64,000 bases of DNA, taken from Clostridia bacterium (GTDB taxonomy: Bacteria; Bacillota; Clostridia; Oscillospirales; RGIG7773). Position 1 is the first letter of the stretch. The number at the start of each line of letters is the position of its first letter. A program made the translations under genes and the position numbers. This document shows, one piece after another, positions 5,817-14,232 of this stretch. The DNA is taken from contig JAFZHO010000039.1 of assembly GCA_017554835.1 (NCBI GenBank), positions 5,044 to 69,043 of the forward strand, in the 5' to 3' direction. The notes below the pieces were generated by a model that worked only from the letters and a program-made list of their open reading frames with translations, had not been told where the DNA came from and made no database searches.

Positions 5817-8792
5817 ATGAAGAGAATTTTCTCAGCGCTACTTGTTATTTGCATGATTTTTTCAGTGATGGCAAGTGCAACGGCTCAGGTATTTGCGGTA
5901 GATGTTTCTTCTCCGAAGAATATCTTTTATGCAAAATACATAGGCGAAAACGCTGACGGAGAATACGAGGGCGAAACCCCCGTTATCGACGGCGTTATTA
6001 ATCCAAATGAATGGATTGAGTCTGATTTTCAGGCATGGCCAAAAGAAGCAGGAAACGATATTGCTTTCTATTATGACGAAGAAAATATCTATATCGCAAC
6101 CAGAATGCTTAACGAAGAAATAAATATTCCGTATTATCCTAACGGCTACCATAGAACAGCGGACAGATTTCTTTTATGGATCGATCCATATGATGAGGAT
6201 AAGGAACCATCTCCCGTTGCAAACTATTTTATGGAATTCCATACTGAATACGTTGAATTGAATCAATACGGCAACTATAATACCCATCATTATATAGCCG
6301 GTAGTCTTGGACCATCCATTGCTCCCGGGTTAAACTACTACGACGTAGAGTGCAAGGCGAATACTGATGATATCTTCAATAAACTTTACGAAGAATTAGG
6401 CGCCAAGGGCTTGAAAGAGCTTATTACTTTTGAGAACGATGAACCTTGGGGATTTGAGGTTCCAAACGGCGTTTGGGAAGTTGAGTATAAAATTCCTTTC
6501 GGACTTATAAATATTCTTGACGTGGAAAACGACGTTATTCGCACCGATACTGAAGACTGGGGAACATATATTGCTTTCTCAGGATGGCGTCTTGAAACGA
6601 AGGACGTATGCAAGGAGCATACTATAACCTTGCCAAACTATTCTGATACTATTCACCATACCAGTGAATACGTTGCAGGCAGAAATAGAAGATCATTCGA
6701 TTATGCGGCTTGCTATTTTTCAGATGCAAGACCCGGCGAAAAACCCGCTAACCCAAATAGCAAAGCATTAGGCGATATTAACCCATCAGGTGAGATTGAA
6801 AGATCTATGGAAGAAGCTGACGGATGGGCAAAAGAAAAAATCTCATCAAAAATTACCGTTAACGGTAAACTTGACGAGGCAGCTTGGAACCTAAGCAAAA
6901 CTCCTATCCAGAATCCAAGCAACGAATTTGATTCATATTACGACGTTCAGTGGGATGATAAATATCTTTATATCGCAGTAGACACAGGGGACACAAGCGT
7001 TTCCACTCCTGAAACACTTAATTTTGATCAATTGAACGAACTACCTATTGCTGAATTTGATAATATCAGAATTGATATCGACCCAAATTCATCAAGAGAC
7101 GGACTTGAACTTTCTGAAAGAGCAATAAGCATCCATCTTCCAAGAGCTGCTCAGGGCGAAGAAGAATATAAAATCGGCGCCGCAAACGGCAGAAACTGGA
7201 ACGGTTCCGACTTTATAAAAGGTCTTGCTTTTAACTATGATATGAAGGTCAGATATACTAACGCTCTTACCGAAGGCGAATCATGGAAAGCAGAAATTGC
7301 TATTCCGTGGGAAATGTTCAATAAAACTCCAAACGCTATCTTCCCAACTACTACTCCTGAACTTCTTATCGGGGATGACGTTGAAATCAATATTTCTTAT
7401 ATGAACTCTATCAGAGCAAAAGAGATCCTTTATAACGAAGTGGTTTCAGGGGAAGAAATCGTTATTGTAACCGAAGAAAATACTATTATTGCTCCCGCTT
7501 ATAACACGGTTGCTCCTGTTGCTCAGCCATATACTTATAAATTCTTGAGAATGGTAGAGGACGAGGGCGAATTCTCAAAAGAAGTTGATGGTTATACCGT
7601 AACGTTCAAGGTAGATGATAAATTCCTTGACCAGAATACTTACGGATTAGTATATAGATTTGATGCTACGAATCCGGAACAATATTTTGCAAACGTTGAA
7701 ATCCCCGTTTCATCACTTAACAGACAGAATTACCGTTCATACTATATTGATTTTATAAACGGTATTCAAATAGAAATTCCATCGGGACTTTTGACCAATA
7801 ACCTGATTAAAGGTGATAAATCAATTTCTCTTGATGATAAAGTAGTATTCAGTATTAATAAATGCGAGGCGTTTTTGGAACCTCACGTTACCGTTGATAT
7901 TACTATTAACGGCAAACCTATTTACCCCGAAACTCCGTTTAAGTTGACTTACCCACTTGATATTAATGCTCCAACAACTGAATATGAAGCTAAGGGACTT
8001 GAACTTAGAGATGCAGATGGCCAGGTTTATCCACTTACAAACGTTAAGTTCGTTGATAAATATTCAGTTGAAAAAGATCCTTATACAGGAGAAGAATTCA
8101 AAACCTGTACAGATAGAAAGTATATCGTTAAAACCACTCTAAGCGGAACTTATGGTATGGCTATATACGAAACTTCTGCAAATGATATCGAGGGCTGGTT
8201 CAAACCATACGTTGAAAAAGTTATGAAATACGGCTTGATGAAAGGTTACGACGAAGGCGGAATCAAATTCAAACCAAATCAGAACATTTCAAGAGCAGAG
8301 GTTGCAACTTTAGTTATGAGACTTACTCAGAAATCAGTTGAAATCCCTGAAAACGGCGAAAAATTCGTTGACGTTAAAAATAACGACTGGTTCAACACAA
8401 TAGTTTACAGAGCTAAAGAACTTGGCTTCGTTAACGGCGTTGGAAACGGCAAATTCGATCCAAACGCTCCTATCACAAGAGGTGACTTCTTCACTCTAAT
8501 CGAAAGAGCATTGACTAAGATGGATATCGACTTTAAAGATTCTGACCATGCTCTATTCTCTCAGACGTTCGGTAAAACTGACTATAATATGTTCTCAGAA
8601 AACAGAGGCGGTAGATACGCATATGCTTACGCAGGCGCAGTATTCTGCTTCTCAAACGGCATCGTAGTTGGTAACGAAGAAGCTCCCGGCCAGTTCTGGA
8701 TGAGACCTGAAAGAGCTATCACAAGAGCGGAAATCGCTACTTTGGTTGCTAAATTGATGGATAACTTCATCGTTCCTCAGGCAAATAAATAA
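5817..8792 (+). CDS. secreted S-layer-homology protein with two CBM9-like domains
   Basis: 991 residues from ATG at 5817, chosen over a GTG at 5808 because the AAGGAAGG site is eight bases upstream and the signal peptide then starts normally (MKRIFSALLVICMIF, probable cut after VFA). Residues about 55-300 and 340-540 each begin with a short 'DG...EW' or 'DEAAW' strand and contain DVQWDDKYLYIAVD-type strands, typical of CBM9/DOMON-like sugar-binding domains. Residues about 540-785 are beta-rich and unassigned. Three SLH repeats fill 788-991 (ISRAEVATLVMRL, ITRGDFFTLIERAL, ITRAEIATLVAKL), which anchor proteins to pyruvylated wall polymers. Probably a surface glycan-binding or S-layer component; no catalytic domain is recognised. 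Confidence 0.85.
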   Translation: MKRIFSALLVICMIFSVMASATAQVFAVDVSSPKNIFYAKYIGENADGEYEGETPVIDGVINPNEWIESDFQAWPKEAGNDIAFYYDEENIYIATRMLNEEINIPYYPNGYHRTADRFLLWIDPYDEDKEPSPVANYFMEFHTEYVELNQYGNYNTHHYIAGSLGPSIAPGLNYYDVECKANTDDIFNKLYEELGAKGLKELITFENDEPWGFEVPNGVWEVEYKIPFGLINILDVENDVIRTDTEDWGTYIAFSGWRLETKDVCKEHTITLPNYSDTIHHTSEYVAGRNRRSFDYAACYFSDARPGEKPANPNSKALGDINPSGEIERSMEEADGWAKEKISSKITVNGKLDEAAWNLSKTPIQNPSNEFDSYYDVQWDDKYLYIAVDTGDTSVSTPETLNFDQLNELPIAEFDNIRIDIDPNSSRDGLELSERAISIHLPRAAQGEEEYKIGAANGRNWNGSDFIKGLAFNYDMKVRYTNALTEGESWKAEIAIPWEMFNKTPNAIFPTTTPELLIGDDVEINISYMNSIRAKEILYNEVVSGEEIVIVTEENTIIAPAYNTVAPVAQPYTYKFLRMVEDEGEFSKEVDGYTVTFKVDDKFLDQNTYGLVYRFDATNPEQYFANVEIPVSSLNRQNYRSYYIDFINGIQIEIPSGLLTNNLIKGDKSISLDDKVVFSINKCEAFLEPHVTVDITINGKPIYPETPFKLTYPLDINAPTTEYEAKGLELRDADGQVYPLTNVKFVDKYSVEKDPYTGEEFKTCTDRKYIVKTTLSGTYGMAIYETSANDIEGWFKPYVEKVMKYGLMKGYDEGGIKFKPNQNISRAEVATLVMRLTQKSVEIPENGEKFVDVKNNDWFNTIVYRAKELGFVNGVGNGKFDPNAPITRGDFFTLIERALTKMDIDFKDSDHALFSQTFGKTDYNMFSENRGGRYAYAYAGAVFCFSNGIVVGNEEAPGQFWMRPERAITRAEIATLVAKLMDNFIVPQANK

Positions 8793-8808
8793 TTAGATTT
8801 TTTAATAA

Positions 8809-8840
8809 AAACAGACGTGCATTGGGGCACGTCTGTTTTG
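8809..8840 (+). terminator. terminator after the SLH-protein gene
   Basis: AACAGACGTGC-ATTGGG-GCACGTCTGTTTT: an 11-bp perfect stem with a short T tail. Confidence 0.85.
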
Positions 8841-8845
8841 CTCTA

Positions 8846-8874
8846 TTGACTTATTTTTTTAGAGGGTTTATAAT
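8846..8874 (+). promoter_or_regulatory. promoter of the esterase gene
   Basis: TTGACT (8846-8851) and TATAAT (8869-8874), 17 bases apart. Confidence 0.8.
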
Positions 8875-8906
8875 TTAAAAAAACATATTTAAAGGAGTTT
8901 TTAATA

Positions 8907-9626
8907 ATGAAAAGATACCTGGAAAAAGTATTTTCCGATATAAAAATCGACGAGGATATTACCTATGCGGTTTTGCCCGGACTTGACGAGCCCCACGAAG
9001 AAAGAGAATATAAATTCGACGTTTACTATTCCGAAAGCGATACCGAGAAAAAACGCCGTGGAATTATTGTTGTTCACGGTGGCGGATTTTGGGCAGGTGA
9101 TAAAAAGCAGCCCTATATAGTTACTTTGTGCAATCTTTTTGCTCAATACGGCTACGTTTCTTTCTCCGTTGATTATAGACTATTTTCAAGAGAAACAAGA
9201 CCTGAATTTTGCGGCGGAGCTCCCGTTGCGGCAGTTGATATTGAACTTCTTCGTAAATTCCTTTTCGAAAACGCAGAAAAATTCAATCTTGATACCGAAA
9301 ACCTTTACATAAGCGGTGGAAGCGCAGGGGGAATGGGTTCTCTTGAAGCCGCAAAATTATATAAAGGTTATAACGCCATGGTAAACCTATGGGGAACCTA
9401 TAAAGATGCTCAGTGTCCGACGGATTTTATACCTACTTTTCTTGTTCACGGAACGGTGGATAAAGATGTTGACTATAATTTCAGCGTGGAATTTTTCAAA
9501 AAACTTAAAGAAAATAATATTCCCTGCGAATTGATTACTCTTGAAGATGCGGGTCATACGGCTATCCATAGACTTCCCGATTTTGAAGATAAGATGATAA
9601 AATTTATGAACGATTTTGCAAAGTAA
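8907..9626 (+). CDS. alpha/beta-hydrolase, HSL-type esterase
   Basis: 239 residues, no signal peptide, so cytoplasmic. HGGGF at 57-61 is the oxyanion loop of the hormone-sensitive-lipase/carboxylesterase group; the nucleophile elbow is GGSAGG with S139; D185 in HGTVDKDVD and H217 in DAGHTAI complete the triad. Such enzymes deacylate small esters, including acetylated sugars. The natural substrate cannot be told. Monocistronic between its own promoter and a shared terminator; the AAAGGAG site is at 8890-8896. Confidence 0.82.
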   Translation: MKRYLEKVFSDIKIDEDITYAVLPGLDEPHEEREYKFDVYYSESDTEKKRRGIIVVHGGGFWAGDKKQPYIVTLCNLFAQYGYVSFSVDYRLFSRETRPEFCGGAPVAAVDIELLRKFLFENAEKFNLDTENLYISGGSAGGMGSLEAAKLYKGYNAMVNLWGTYKDAQCPTDFIPTFLVHGTVDKDVDYNFSVEFFKKLKENNIPCELITLEDAGHTAIHRLPDFEDKMIKFMNDFAK

Positions 9627-9632
9627 CTAAAA

Positions 9633-9662
9633 AACCCTTCAACAAAAGTTGAAGGGTTTTAT
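9633..9662. terminator. bidirectional terminator between the esterase and XRE genes
   Basis: AAAACCCTTCAAC-AAAA-GTTGAAGGGTTTT: a perfect palindrome with A and T tails on both sides, between convergent genes. Confidence 0.9.
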
Positions 9663-9663
9663 A

Positions 9664-9972
9664 TTATTTGCTTAAGCGTTCTGCCGTATTAATTAATATT
9701 TCCAAATCCGACGCCGACATATTTCGTGTCAGATTATATAATCTCTGCACAAGCTGAGGTTCAATAACGTCTTCATCAAAAAACTCTTTTGGCGTTACTC
9801 CAAGATATTCGCAAATATAAAGTAATTCACTCAATGACGGCAGAGACCTGCCGGAAGATATGCTTTGAATATAGCTTTTACTATGTCCAAGGTCGGTGCT
9901 CATTCTATATTCAGATATATTCTTTTTTATTCTTAATGCAGATATACGCTCCCGAATAAATTGCAAATCCAT
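9664..9972 (-). CDS. XRE-family transcriptional repressor
   Basis: 102 residues from ATG at 9972, supported by AGAGGTGG five bases upstream; a GTG at 9981 is in frame but inside the site. Helix-turn-helix of the Cro/C1 type spans about residues 5-62 (IRERISALRIKKNISEYRMS...YIQSISSGRSLPSLSELLYICEYLGVTPKEFF). The C-terminal 35 residues form a short helical tail that could mediate dimerisation. It is divergent from the SLOG gene with 143 bases between, and the palindrome in that gap is its likely operator. Confidence 0.85.
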   Translation of the reverse strand: MDLQFIRERISALRIKKNISEYRMSTDLGHSKSYIQSISSGRSLPSLSELLYICEYLGVTPKEFFDEDVIEPQLVQRLYNLTRNMSASDLEILINTAERLSK

Positions 9973-10043
9973 TATTACCACCTCTTTTTATTATTTTATA
10001 ATGATTTTAGCGGTAATATTCACGATAAAACTACCGATTATAA

Positions 10044-10072
10044 TTGATATTTACCGTTAATAGCGGTATAAT
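10044..10072 (+). promoter_or_regulatory. promoter of the SLOG gene with embedded palindromic operator
   Basis: TTGATA (10044-10049) and TATAAT (10067-10072), 17 bases apart. A near-perfect palindrome TACCGTTAATAGCGGTA occupies 10052-10068, filling the spacer and touching the -10 box. Related half-sites TAGCGGTA (10008-10015) and TACCGAT (10032-10038) lie on the repressor side. A repressor bound here would block RNA polymerase; the divergent XRE protein is the obvious candidate. Confidence 0.7.
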
Positions 10073-10115
10073 TGTAATTAAATTATAACAATACGCAGTA
10101 ATGAGGTGGGGGAAT

Positions 10116-10592
10116 ATGTTCGACGTATACACGGTTGCTTTTTTCGGACATAGATATATTGATAATTTCTTAAAAATTGAAAAACTTCTTGAAAAACATA
10201 TCAGAAATATCCTGAATGAAAAGCAATACGTAGATTTTTTAGTTGGCAGAAACGGAGATTTTGACCGAATTGCCGCTTCCTGTGTCCGACGTATTCAAAA
10301 GAATTTCAGAAACGATAACAGTTCTTTAACTCTTGTTTTGCCATACCGCCTTGCTGAATATGCTAATAACGAGAAATATTTTCAAAATTATTATTCCCAT
10401 ATTGAAATTTCATATAATGCTTCAATTTCTCATCCGAAATCCGCAATACAAATACGGAACAAGGAAATGGTTGACAGAGCCGATTTAATTATATTTTACG
10501 TGGAGCATAATCACGGCGGCGCATATAAAACCCTCAGATATGCCATCGGACAAAAAAAGCAATTTATTAACCTTAAAGATTATATAACATAA
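10116..10592 (+). CDS. SLOG-superfamily (YspA/DUF1273-like) protein
   Basis: 158 residues from ATG at 10116; GAGGTGGGGG lies five bases before, and an upstream ATG at 10101 belongs to that site region. Motifs of the SLOG/LOG Rossmann fold are visible: FFGHR at 9-13 at the end of the first strand, FLVGRNGDFDRIAA at 41-54, and RADLIIFYVEHNHGGAYKTLRYA near 128-150. The superfamily binds nucleotides or nucleotide-derived ligands, and some members act in DNA uptake, cytokinin-type hydrolysis or defence signalling. The role here is unknown; pairing with an XRE regulator suggests an inducible accessory module. Confidence 0.7.
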   Translation: MFDVYTVAFFGHRYIDNFLKIEKLLEKHIRNILNEKQYVDFLVGRNGDFDRIAASCVRRIQKNFRNDNSSLTLVLPYRLAEYANNEKYFQNYYSHIEISYNASISHPKSAIQIRNKEMVDRADLIIFYVEHNHGGAYKTLRYAIGQKKQFINLKDYIT

Positions 10593-10601
10593 GAAGACAA
10601 T

Positions 10602-10631
10602 AAAAACCCTCGGATTTCTCCGAGGGTTTTA
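10602..10631. terminator. bidirectional terminator between the SLOG and M23 genes
   Basis: AAAACCCTCGGA-TTTC-TCCGAGGGTTTT, perfect 12-bp stem between convergent genes. Confidence 0.9.
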
Positions 10632-10633
10632 TA

Positions 10634-12241
10634 TTATTTACCAACGTATTTTGACGGGTTAACGAAAGATCCGTTTCTCTGAATAGAGAAATGAAGATGG
10701 TTTCCGGTACTGTTACCCGTTGAACCGACTCTTGCGATAACTTCGCCTTTCGTTACTTTTGTTCCTGCCTTAACAAGAAGTTTTGAGCAGTGGGCATACC
10801 AGGTTCTGTAACCATTTCCGTGGTCAATTATAATAAGGTATCCGTAGCCCGTTCTATTCCAACCGGATGAAACAACTCGTCCACCGTCTGCGGCATAAAT
10901 AGCAGTTCCATAAGGAGCGGCAATATCAATAGCAGGATGAAGTCTTCCCCATCTATATCCATAAGGAGAGGAAATATATCCTGCGCCGCAAGGCCATCTG
11001 AATTTGCCCGTTGGTGCAGTGGAAGGACGGGGTTTTGTTCCTACTAAAATAATTTTATCACGAGGTTTTGAAACGACCTCTTTGCTTATTACCTCTCGGT
11101 CAACTTCTTTTCCGTCGATATAGGTGGCCTTTGCAGTAACTGCAATAACGCCTTTTTTACCTGACTGCTTGACGGAAGTGCTTCCCTCATAAATATCCGA
11201 AGAAGACTGTTTTACGGTTTCGAAATCGGTATATTCTTCATAGACAATATCTCTCACGAATTTAACGGAAAGATAAGGTTCAGGGTTTGAGGTATTTAAA
11301 ACCGTTCCCGCTTCAAGCTCATCGAAATCAACATTGGGGTTATAGTTTTTGAGTTTCGTTTTGCTGATATCAAGTTTAAGAGAAATAGTTGAGAGAGTCT
11401 CGCCTTCTTCTACTGCGTAGAAGGTGGAGCTACTAACGTCGGTAACGATCTCTCTTATTTCTGCCTCGGTTTTAAGGGATGCCTTGGGGTGCATTGCTTT
11501 ATCGATTTTAACGTCCTTGATAAACTCAACCTGCCCCTCGTGAGCTTTTTTTGCGTAGGGGGCTTTTACCTCTTCGAGAAGGGATTCGATAAGACCGTTT
11601 TGCGAGGTGGAGGCAACCAAGGTTCCGTCAATATAAAGACCATAGGTGATTCCAACGTCGTCTTTTGCCTCGTTAAAGAATCGGTCATAAAGTTTCTGAC
11701 CTTCGGTATAACCACCTTTTTTAACAAGGGCAACGGAATATTTTGGAGTCTCCGTAATGGAATAGGTTTCGCCGATTTTAAAAGAAATATCTTCCTCAAC
11801 TTTATTAACAAGGATATTGATATCATTCTGATTCTGAACGTATCCGATAACGTCGCCTTTATAGGATACTTTGAGAGCAATATCAACGTTATTCACAGTG
11901 AGCAAAAATCCCAGAATAAGTCCAAGCGTTCCCGCTATGCTCCAATGACGTCGCAGTAATAAACCGACCCATCTTGCCGCAAGGACGATATTCTCCCTCG
12001 TTATAAAAGGAAGAAGTCTTTTGAATACCCCTCTTATAAAATCAAAAACGTATAAAAACAAAAGGATAACGAAATATCCGATTTTAGTAACGTTTTTTCT
12101 GCCAAATGCGTAAGAAAGGGTATACGCAGCGTTAATGGTTTTGTTTCCTATAAAAACTATAAAATTATATAAATTTTTCAAAAACGATATCAAATTAAAG
12201 TTTGGGGACTGATTTTCTTTTTTTGAAAATAAGCGTTTCAT
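10634..12241 (-). CDS. membrane-anchored M23 peptidase with LysM and G5 domains
   Basis: 535 residues. The first ~90 residues are amphipathic, with a hydrophobic stretch at about 55-75, and a clear membrane segment follows at about 98-118. The outer part holds a LysM peptidoglycan-binding domain (273-318, TFYAVEEGETLSTISLKL), a G5 domain (about 322-401) and a LytM/M23 zinc endopeptidase domain (about 415-532). Zinc ligands H435 and D439 (HPAIDIA) and H517 (HLHF), with H484, are all present, so it should be active. The family cleaves peptide cross-links in the wall during growth, division or sporulation. AAGGAG lies 12 bases upstream of the ATG. Confidence 0.9.
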   Translation of the reverse strand: MKRLFSKKENQSPNFNLISFLKNLYNFIVFIGNKTINAAYTLSYAFGRKNVTKIGYFVILLFLYVFDFIRGVFKRLLPFITRENIVLAARWVGLLLRRHWSIAGTLGLILGFLLTVNNVDIALKVSYKGDVIGYVQNQNDINILVNKVEEDISFKIGETYSITETPKYSVALVKKGGYTEGQKLYDRFFNEAKDDVGITYGLYIDGTLVASTSQNGLIESLLEEVKAPYAKKAHEGQVEFIKDVKIDKAMHPKASLKTEAEIREIVTDVSSSTFYAVEEGETLSTISLKLDISKTKLKNYNPNVDFDELEAGTVLNTSNPEPYLSVKFVRDIVYEEYTDFETVKQSSSDIYEGSTSVKQSGKKGVIAVTAKATYIDGKEVDREVISKEVVSKPRDKIILVGTKPRPSTAPTGKFRWPCGAGYISSPYGYRWGRLHPAIDIAAPYGTAIYAADGGRVVSSGWNRTGYGYLIIIDHGNGYRTWYAHCSKLLVKAGTKVTKGEVIARVGSTGNSTGNHLHFSIQRNGSFVNPSKYVGK

Positions 12242-12282
12242 TTAAGAAATCATCTCCTTACTAATTTAAAAGACATAGAATA

Positions 12283-12311
12283 ATAATACCCTATTTTAAA
12301 GAAAAAAACAA
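12283..12311 (-). promoter_or_regulatory. possible promoter of the M23 gene
   Basis: Minus strand TTGTTT (12306-12311) and TATTAT (12283-12288), 17 bases apart, in the 79-base gap after cca. No terminator is seen after cca, so read-through is also possible. Confidence 0.45.
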
Positions 12312-12320
12312 GAGAAAACG

Positions 12321-13511
12321 CTACTTTTGGTGGAGAAAATCCATAATTTCCTGCCTGTTATTAGGAATATTGCCTTCCAAAACCTGATTTAAGACCAGAT
12401 TCAAGGTTTCGCCGATTATTTTCCCTTTTGGGTATCCCAGAGAGATAAGGTCGTTTCCATCTACCTTCAAATCGGAAATATAAAGGCACTGTTTCTGAGA
12501 AATTATATGGTCAAGGGCCTTTAAAACAAAGGGTTTATTAAAATTTTCCGTGCCGAAAAGGGATTTTAACTCAATGAGAGTTCTGAAATTTTCCTCCTTT
12601 AAAAAGGCAAGGCATTTTTTTATTTCCAAATCAGTTGAAAGGGGAGTTTTTACTTGGGAAAGTATAGATAAAACCGATGAGATGGTTTTTTTATCGTATT
12701 TCAGATTTTTCAGAATGGTTTCTGAATTTTCAAGGGGCAAAAAGTATAGAATGCCGCAAAGTCGGGGGATTATATAGGGGGGAAGGGATGATATTTTTTG
12801 AGAGGTATTAATTCCCTTTGCAAAAATATCAAAGACGGGAGAAAAAGCGTCCAAAACCTTATGGGCATTTTCTCCGCAGATTAAAAGGGAAAATTCCTTA
12901 TTTATTCTTTCTGAGGCAATATTATTAAGAAGGTCTTTTTTTTCGCAAATTGCCTCAGCGGTTTTTCCCTCTATCTCAAAAGAAAGACAAGAAGAAAACC
13001 TCAAAGCCCGTAAAATTCGAAGAGCATCCTGGGAAAAACGTTTCTCGGGGTCGCCAACGCAGCGGATAATTCTTTTTTTTATATCTTTTCTGCCTTCAAA
13101 GGGGTCAAAGAAAGATGTTTTTTCGTTATAGGCAATGGCGTTTACGGTAAAATCCCGTCTTTCAAGGTCGGATAAAAGATTTTTGGTGAAAGAAACTTTT
13201 TCGGGATGGCGGTTATCGGAATATTCCCCATCTATTCTGAAAGAGGTTATCTCTATTGGGTGAGAATCTATCAAAACCGTAACCGTGCCGTGTTTCAGCC
13301 CTGTTTCTATGGTTTTATACTCTGAAAAAACCGAAAGAATTTCAGAGGGGGTGGCGCTTGTTGCAATATCTATATCAAAAAACTCTCTGCATAAAAGAAA
13401 ATCACGAACGCATCCACCAACGGCGTAAGCTTCAAACCCCGATTTTTCCAGGGTTGCTATGGCTTTTTGCGCGTGTAAAGGTAGAAAGTTCGTGATTACC
13501 ATTTTATTCAT
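12321..13511 (-). CDS. cca: CCA tRNA nucleotidyltransferase
   Basis: 396 residues. Class II nucleotidyltransferase: VGGCVRD at 31-37 (phosphate loop), FDIDIAT with D46 and D48 (metal ligands), the RRDFTVNAIA block and the flexible GRKDI..R..RC.GDPEKRFSQDALRILRALRF motif. It adds or repairs the 3'-CCA end of tRNA. The start overlaps the previous stop by eight bases (ATGAATAA); ATG at 13502 is an alternative. The fourth gene of a dnaD-dnaC-membrane protein-cca string. Confidence 0.92.
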   Translation of the reverse strand: MNKMVITNFLPLHAQKAIATLEKSGFEAYAVGGCVRDFLLCREFFDIDIATSATPSEILSVFSEYKTIETGLKHGTVTVLIDSHPIEITSFRIDGEYSDNRHPEKVSFTKNLLSDLERRDFTVNAIAYNEKTSFFDPFEGRKDIKKRIIRCVGDPEKRFSQDALRILRALRFSSCLSFEIEGKTAEAICEKKDLLNNIASERINKEFSLLICGENAHKVLDAFSPVFDIFAKGINTSQKISSLPPYIIPRLCGILYFLPLENSETILKNLKYDKKTISSVLSILSQVKTPLSTDLEIKKCLAFLKEENFRTLIELKSLFGTENFNKPFVLKALDHIISQKQCLYISDLKVDGNDLISLGYPKGKIIGETLNLVLNQVLEGNIPNNRQEIMDFLHQK

Positions 13512-14220
13512 TATCCTTTGAAATTTTTATTTCATGATTTTTTTCGTCGAGAAAGACTTTTCTCGTTCTGAATTTTTTATCTCTTATATACTTATCGATA
13601 ACAACGGCAAGGGCAACTGCTGTGATAATAAAAAGCCCAAGTCCCATTCCCATAAATATAACTCCGATAAAAAAGCTTTTTCCGTTAAAGGCAAAAATAC
13701 TTCCGAAAGAAAACAATAATGCCAGGCATAGCCCCAAAAATACTACGAAGCATTTATGGAAAATCCATTTTAAAGTGGCAGATTTATTTGAAATGCATTT
13801 TTGATTCTGGGAGGAGATTTTTACGTCATTCTCGCAGCTGATATCAAGAGAATATTTAGTAAAATCTCTTCCTTCGGAAAGCTCCATAAGTTTTATATTA
13901 ACGGTTCCGTCACCGTGAACCTCCAAAATCCCTTCCATAGAAACGAAATAGGGACTTTCCTCATATTTATAGGGTTTTGCATCGGTGAGACGGGAAACCA
14001 TTTTAATAGTATCGTCCACGGGAGTGCTTTTTGAGAAAAAGTTATTCTGAATTATCTCGATAATATGCTTACCTTCGGAAAGTTCAACCTCTTTTTTTCC
14101 TTCAATAAGGGAAACAGGGTCCATAAAATCAAGGGGGTTGCCGTTTATAATAATATCATAAACGGGGTATTTATTTTCGTAGGCCTTTTCAAACTGAAAG
14201 GTTACTTTGCAAGTTGACAA
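13504..14220 (-). CDS. uncharacterised membrane protein with a PEGA-like N-terminal domain
   Basis: 238 residues. No family recognised with certainty. Residues 1-60 (VYDIIINGNPL...SLIEGKKEVELSEGKHIIEI) look like a small beta-sandwich of the PEGA type. Two hydrophobic segments at about 152-174 and 182-208 are followed by a basic cytoplasmic tail. There is no signal peptide, so the N-terminal part is probably cytoplasmic. It lies 12 bases after dnaC and overlaps cca, within an operon of replication and tRNA genes, but nothing indicates a shared role. Confidence 0.6.
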   Translation of the reverse strand: MSTCKVTFQFEKAYENKYPVYDIIINGNPLDFMDPVSLIEGKKEVELSEGKHIIEIIQNNFFSKSTPVDDTIKMVSRLTDAKPYKYEESPYFVSMEGILEVHGDGTVNIKLMELSEGRDFTKYSLDISCENDVKISSQNQKCISNKSATLKWIFHKCFVVFLGLCLALLFSFGSIFAFNGKSFFIGVIFMGMGLGLFIITAVALAVVIDKYIRDKKFRTRKVFLDEKNHEIKISKDNE

Positions 14221-14232
14221 GTAGTATTCCTC

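Noticed and set aside
9654..10639. A 16-base direct repeat (GGGTTTTATATTATTT) on both sides of the XRE-SLOG pair, like a target-site duplication
   Set aside because: The same end-of-gene pattern recurs at 57281 and 62611, so it is explained by a common terminator format and not by an insertion.
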